From Shackletoniella antarctica (GTDB lineage: Bacteria; Cyanobacteriota; Cyanobacteriia; Phormidesmidales; Phormidesmidaceae), in NCBI GenBank assembly GCA_003241845.1, contig QBMN01000014.1, forward strand, positions 1-41,117: DNA of 41,117 nucleotides, in the 5' to 3' direction. Both the position numbers and the translations under genes were made by a program. Position 1 is the stretch's first letter. Every line of letters begins with the position of its first letter. Shown here piece after piece: positions 41,052-41,117 of the stretch. The notes under the pieces are model-generated. The model did not search any database, was not told the origin of the DNA, and saw only the letters and a list, made by a program, of their open reading frames with translations.

Positions 41052-41117
41052 TCAGTCAGTCGCGATGAGACCGTGCAATCGCCTCAGGTTGAAGGCAAGG
41101 CAGACCAGAGACCACTC
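41052..41117 (-). mobile_element. Transposase C-terminal scrap at the window edge
   Basis: The minus strand reads EWSLVCLAFNLRRLHGLIAT-D-stop, matching the last residues of many DDE transposases (the E-W-x-L-V-C-x-x-x-N-L-K/R-R pattern of IS5/IS1182 and relatives). The element, intact or not, continues beyond the window. Confidence 0.6.

Overview
The window is cyanobacterial chromosome, most likely from a filamentous Leptolyngbya/Nodosilinea-type organism. The octamer GCGATCGC (the HIP1 palindrome typical of cyanobacteria) is scattered through most genes. The gene content also fits: an RpaA-type response regulator, CofG, DUF1517, DUF1825, DUF1400-hydrolase, type 2 IPP isomerase and a ThiD2-ThiE fusion. 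Most genes are G+C-rich. The main exception is a strikingly A+T-rich stretch (about 2.8-5.4 kb) that carries an Argonaute gene.

Layout. 0-2.8 kb: a GTPase cut by the window edge, a small helix-turn-helix-like protein, a TspO-like membrane protein and an orphan DUF433 antitoxin-like gene. 2.9-5.1 kb: a long prokaryotic Argonaute with a complete DEDD catalytic tetrad, lying in a HIP1-free island with gene debris upstream. 5.5-6.0 kb: ABC-transporter debris. 6.0-13.2 kb: mutL, a cysteine-less rhodanese, cofG, a small Cys-rich protein, mazG and xseA-xseB. mazG is bracketed by two copies of an unusual four-hairpin repeat. 13.3-16.7 kb: a large CBS-PAS4-GGDEF-EAL protein. 16.8-17.7 kb: two decayed transposases. 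17.8-22.6 kb: infC with a non-canonical start codon, pyrR, fni, a double-META-domain protein and rpaA. 23.2-28.4 kb: tRNA-Asn, rpmI-rplT, a periplasmic solute-binding protein, a TPR protein, a 53-residue membrane protein, thiE-thiS and a DUF1517 protein. 28.8-31.8 kb: a P-type ATPase pseudogene and a nest of insertion-sequence fragments, including a short non-autonomous element with a perfect 10-bp target duplication. 31.8-34.5 kb: four small genes (TIGR04283 and TIGR04282 glycosyltransferases, DUF547, rhodanese) of the kind named after arsenosugar biosynthesis. 34.8-41.1 kb: a Deg/HtrA protease, rimK with its retropepsin-like partner, a DUF1400 alpha/beta hydrolase, a low-molecular-weight phosphatase, YbaB and DUF1825, ending in a transposase fragment.

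Functional groupings. DNA maintenance and defence are represented by Argonaute, MutL and ExoVII (XseA/XseB), with MazG cleaning the nucleotide pool. Translation is represented by IF-3, bL35, bL20 and tRNA-Asn, although IF-3 is not in the usual infC-rpmI-rplT operon. Signalling is represented by RpaA, the c-di-GMP enzyme and the phosphatase. Cofactor synthesis is represented by CofG and ThiE/ThiS.

The observations most worth a second look are the Argonaute island, the structured repeat flanking mazG (hairpin spacing conserved exactly at 8/16/11 nt once an insertion is removed), the AUC/AUU start of infC, and the nested transposon region with its mobile non-autonomous element. No CRISPR array or cas gene is present.
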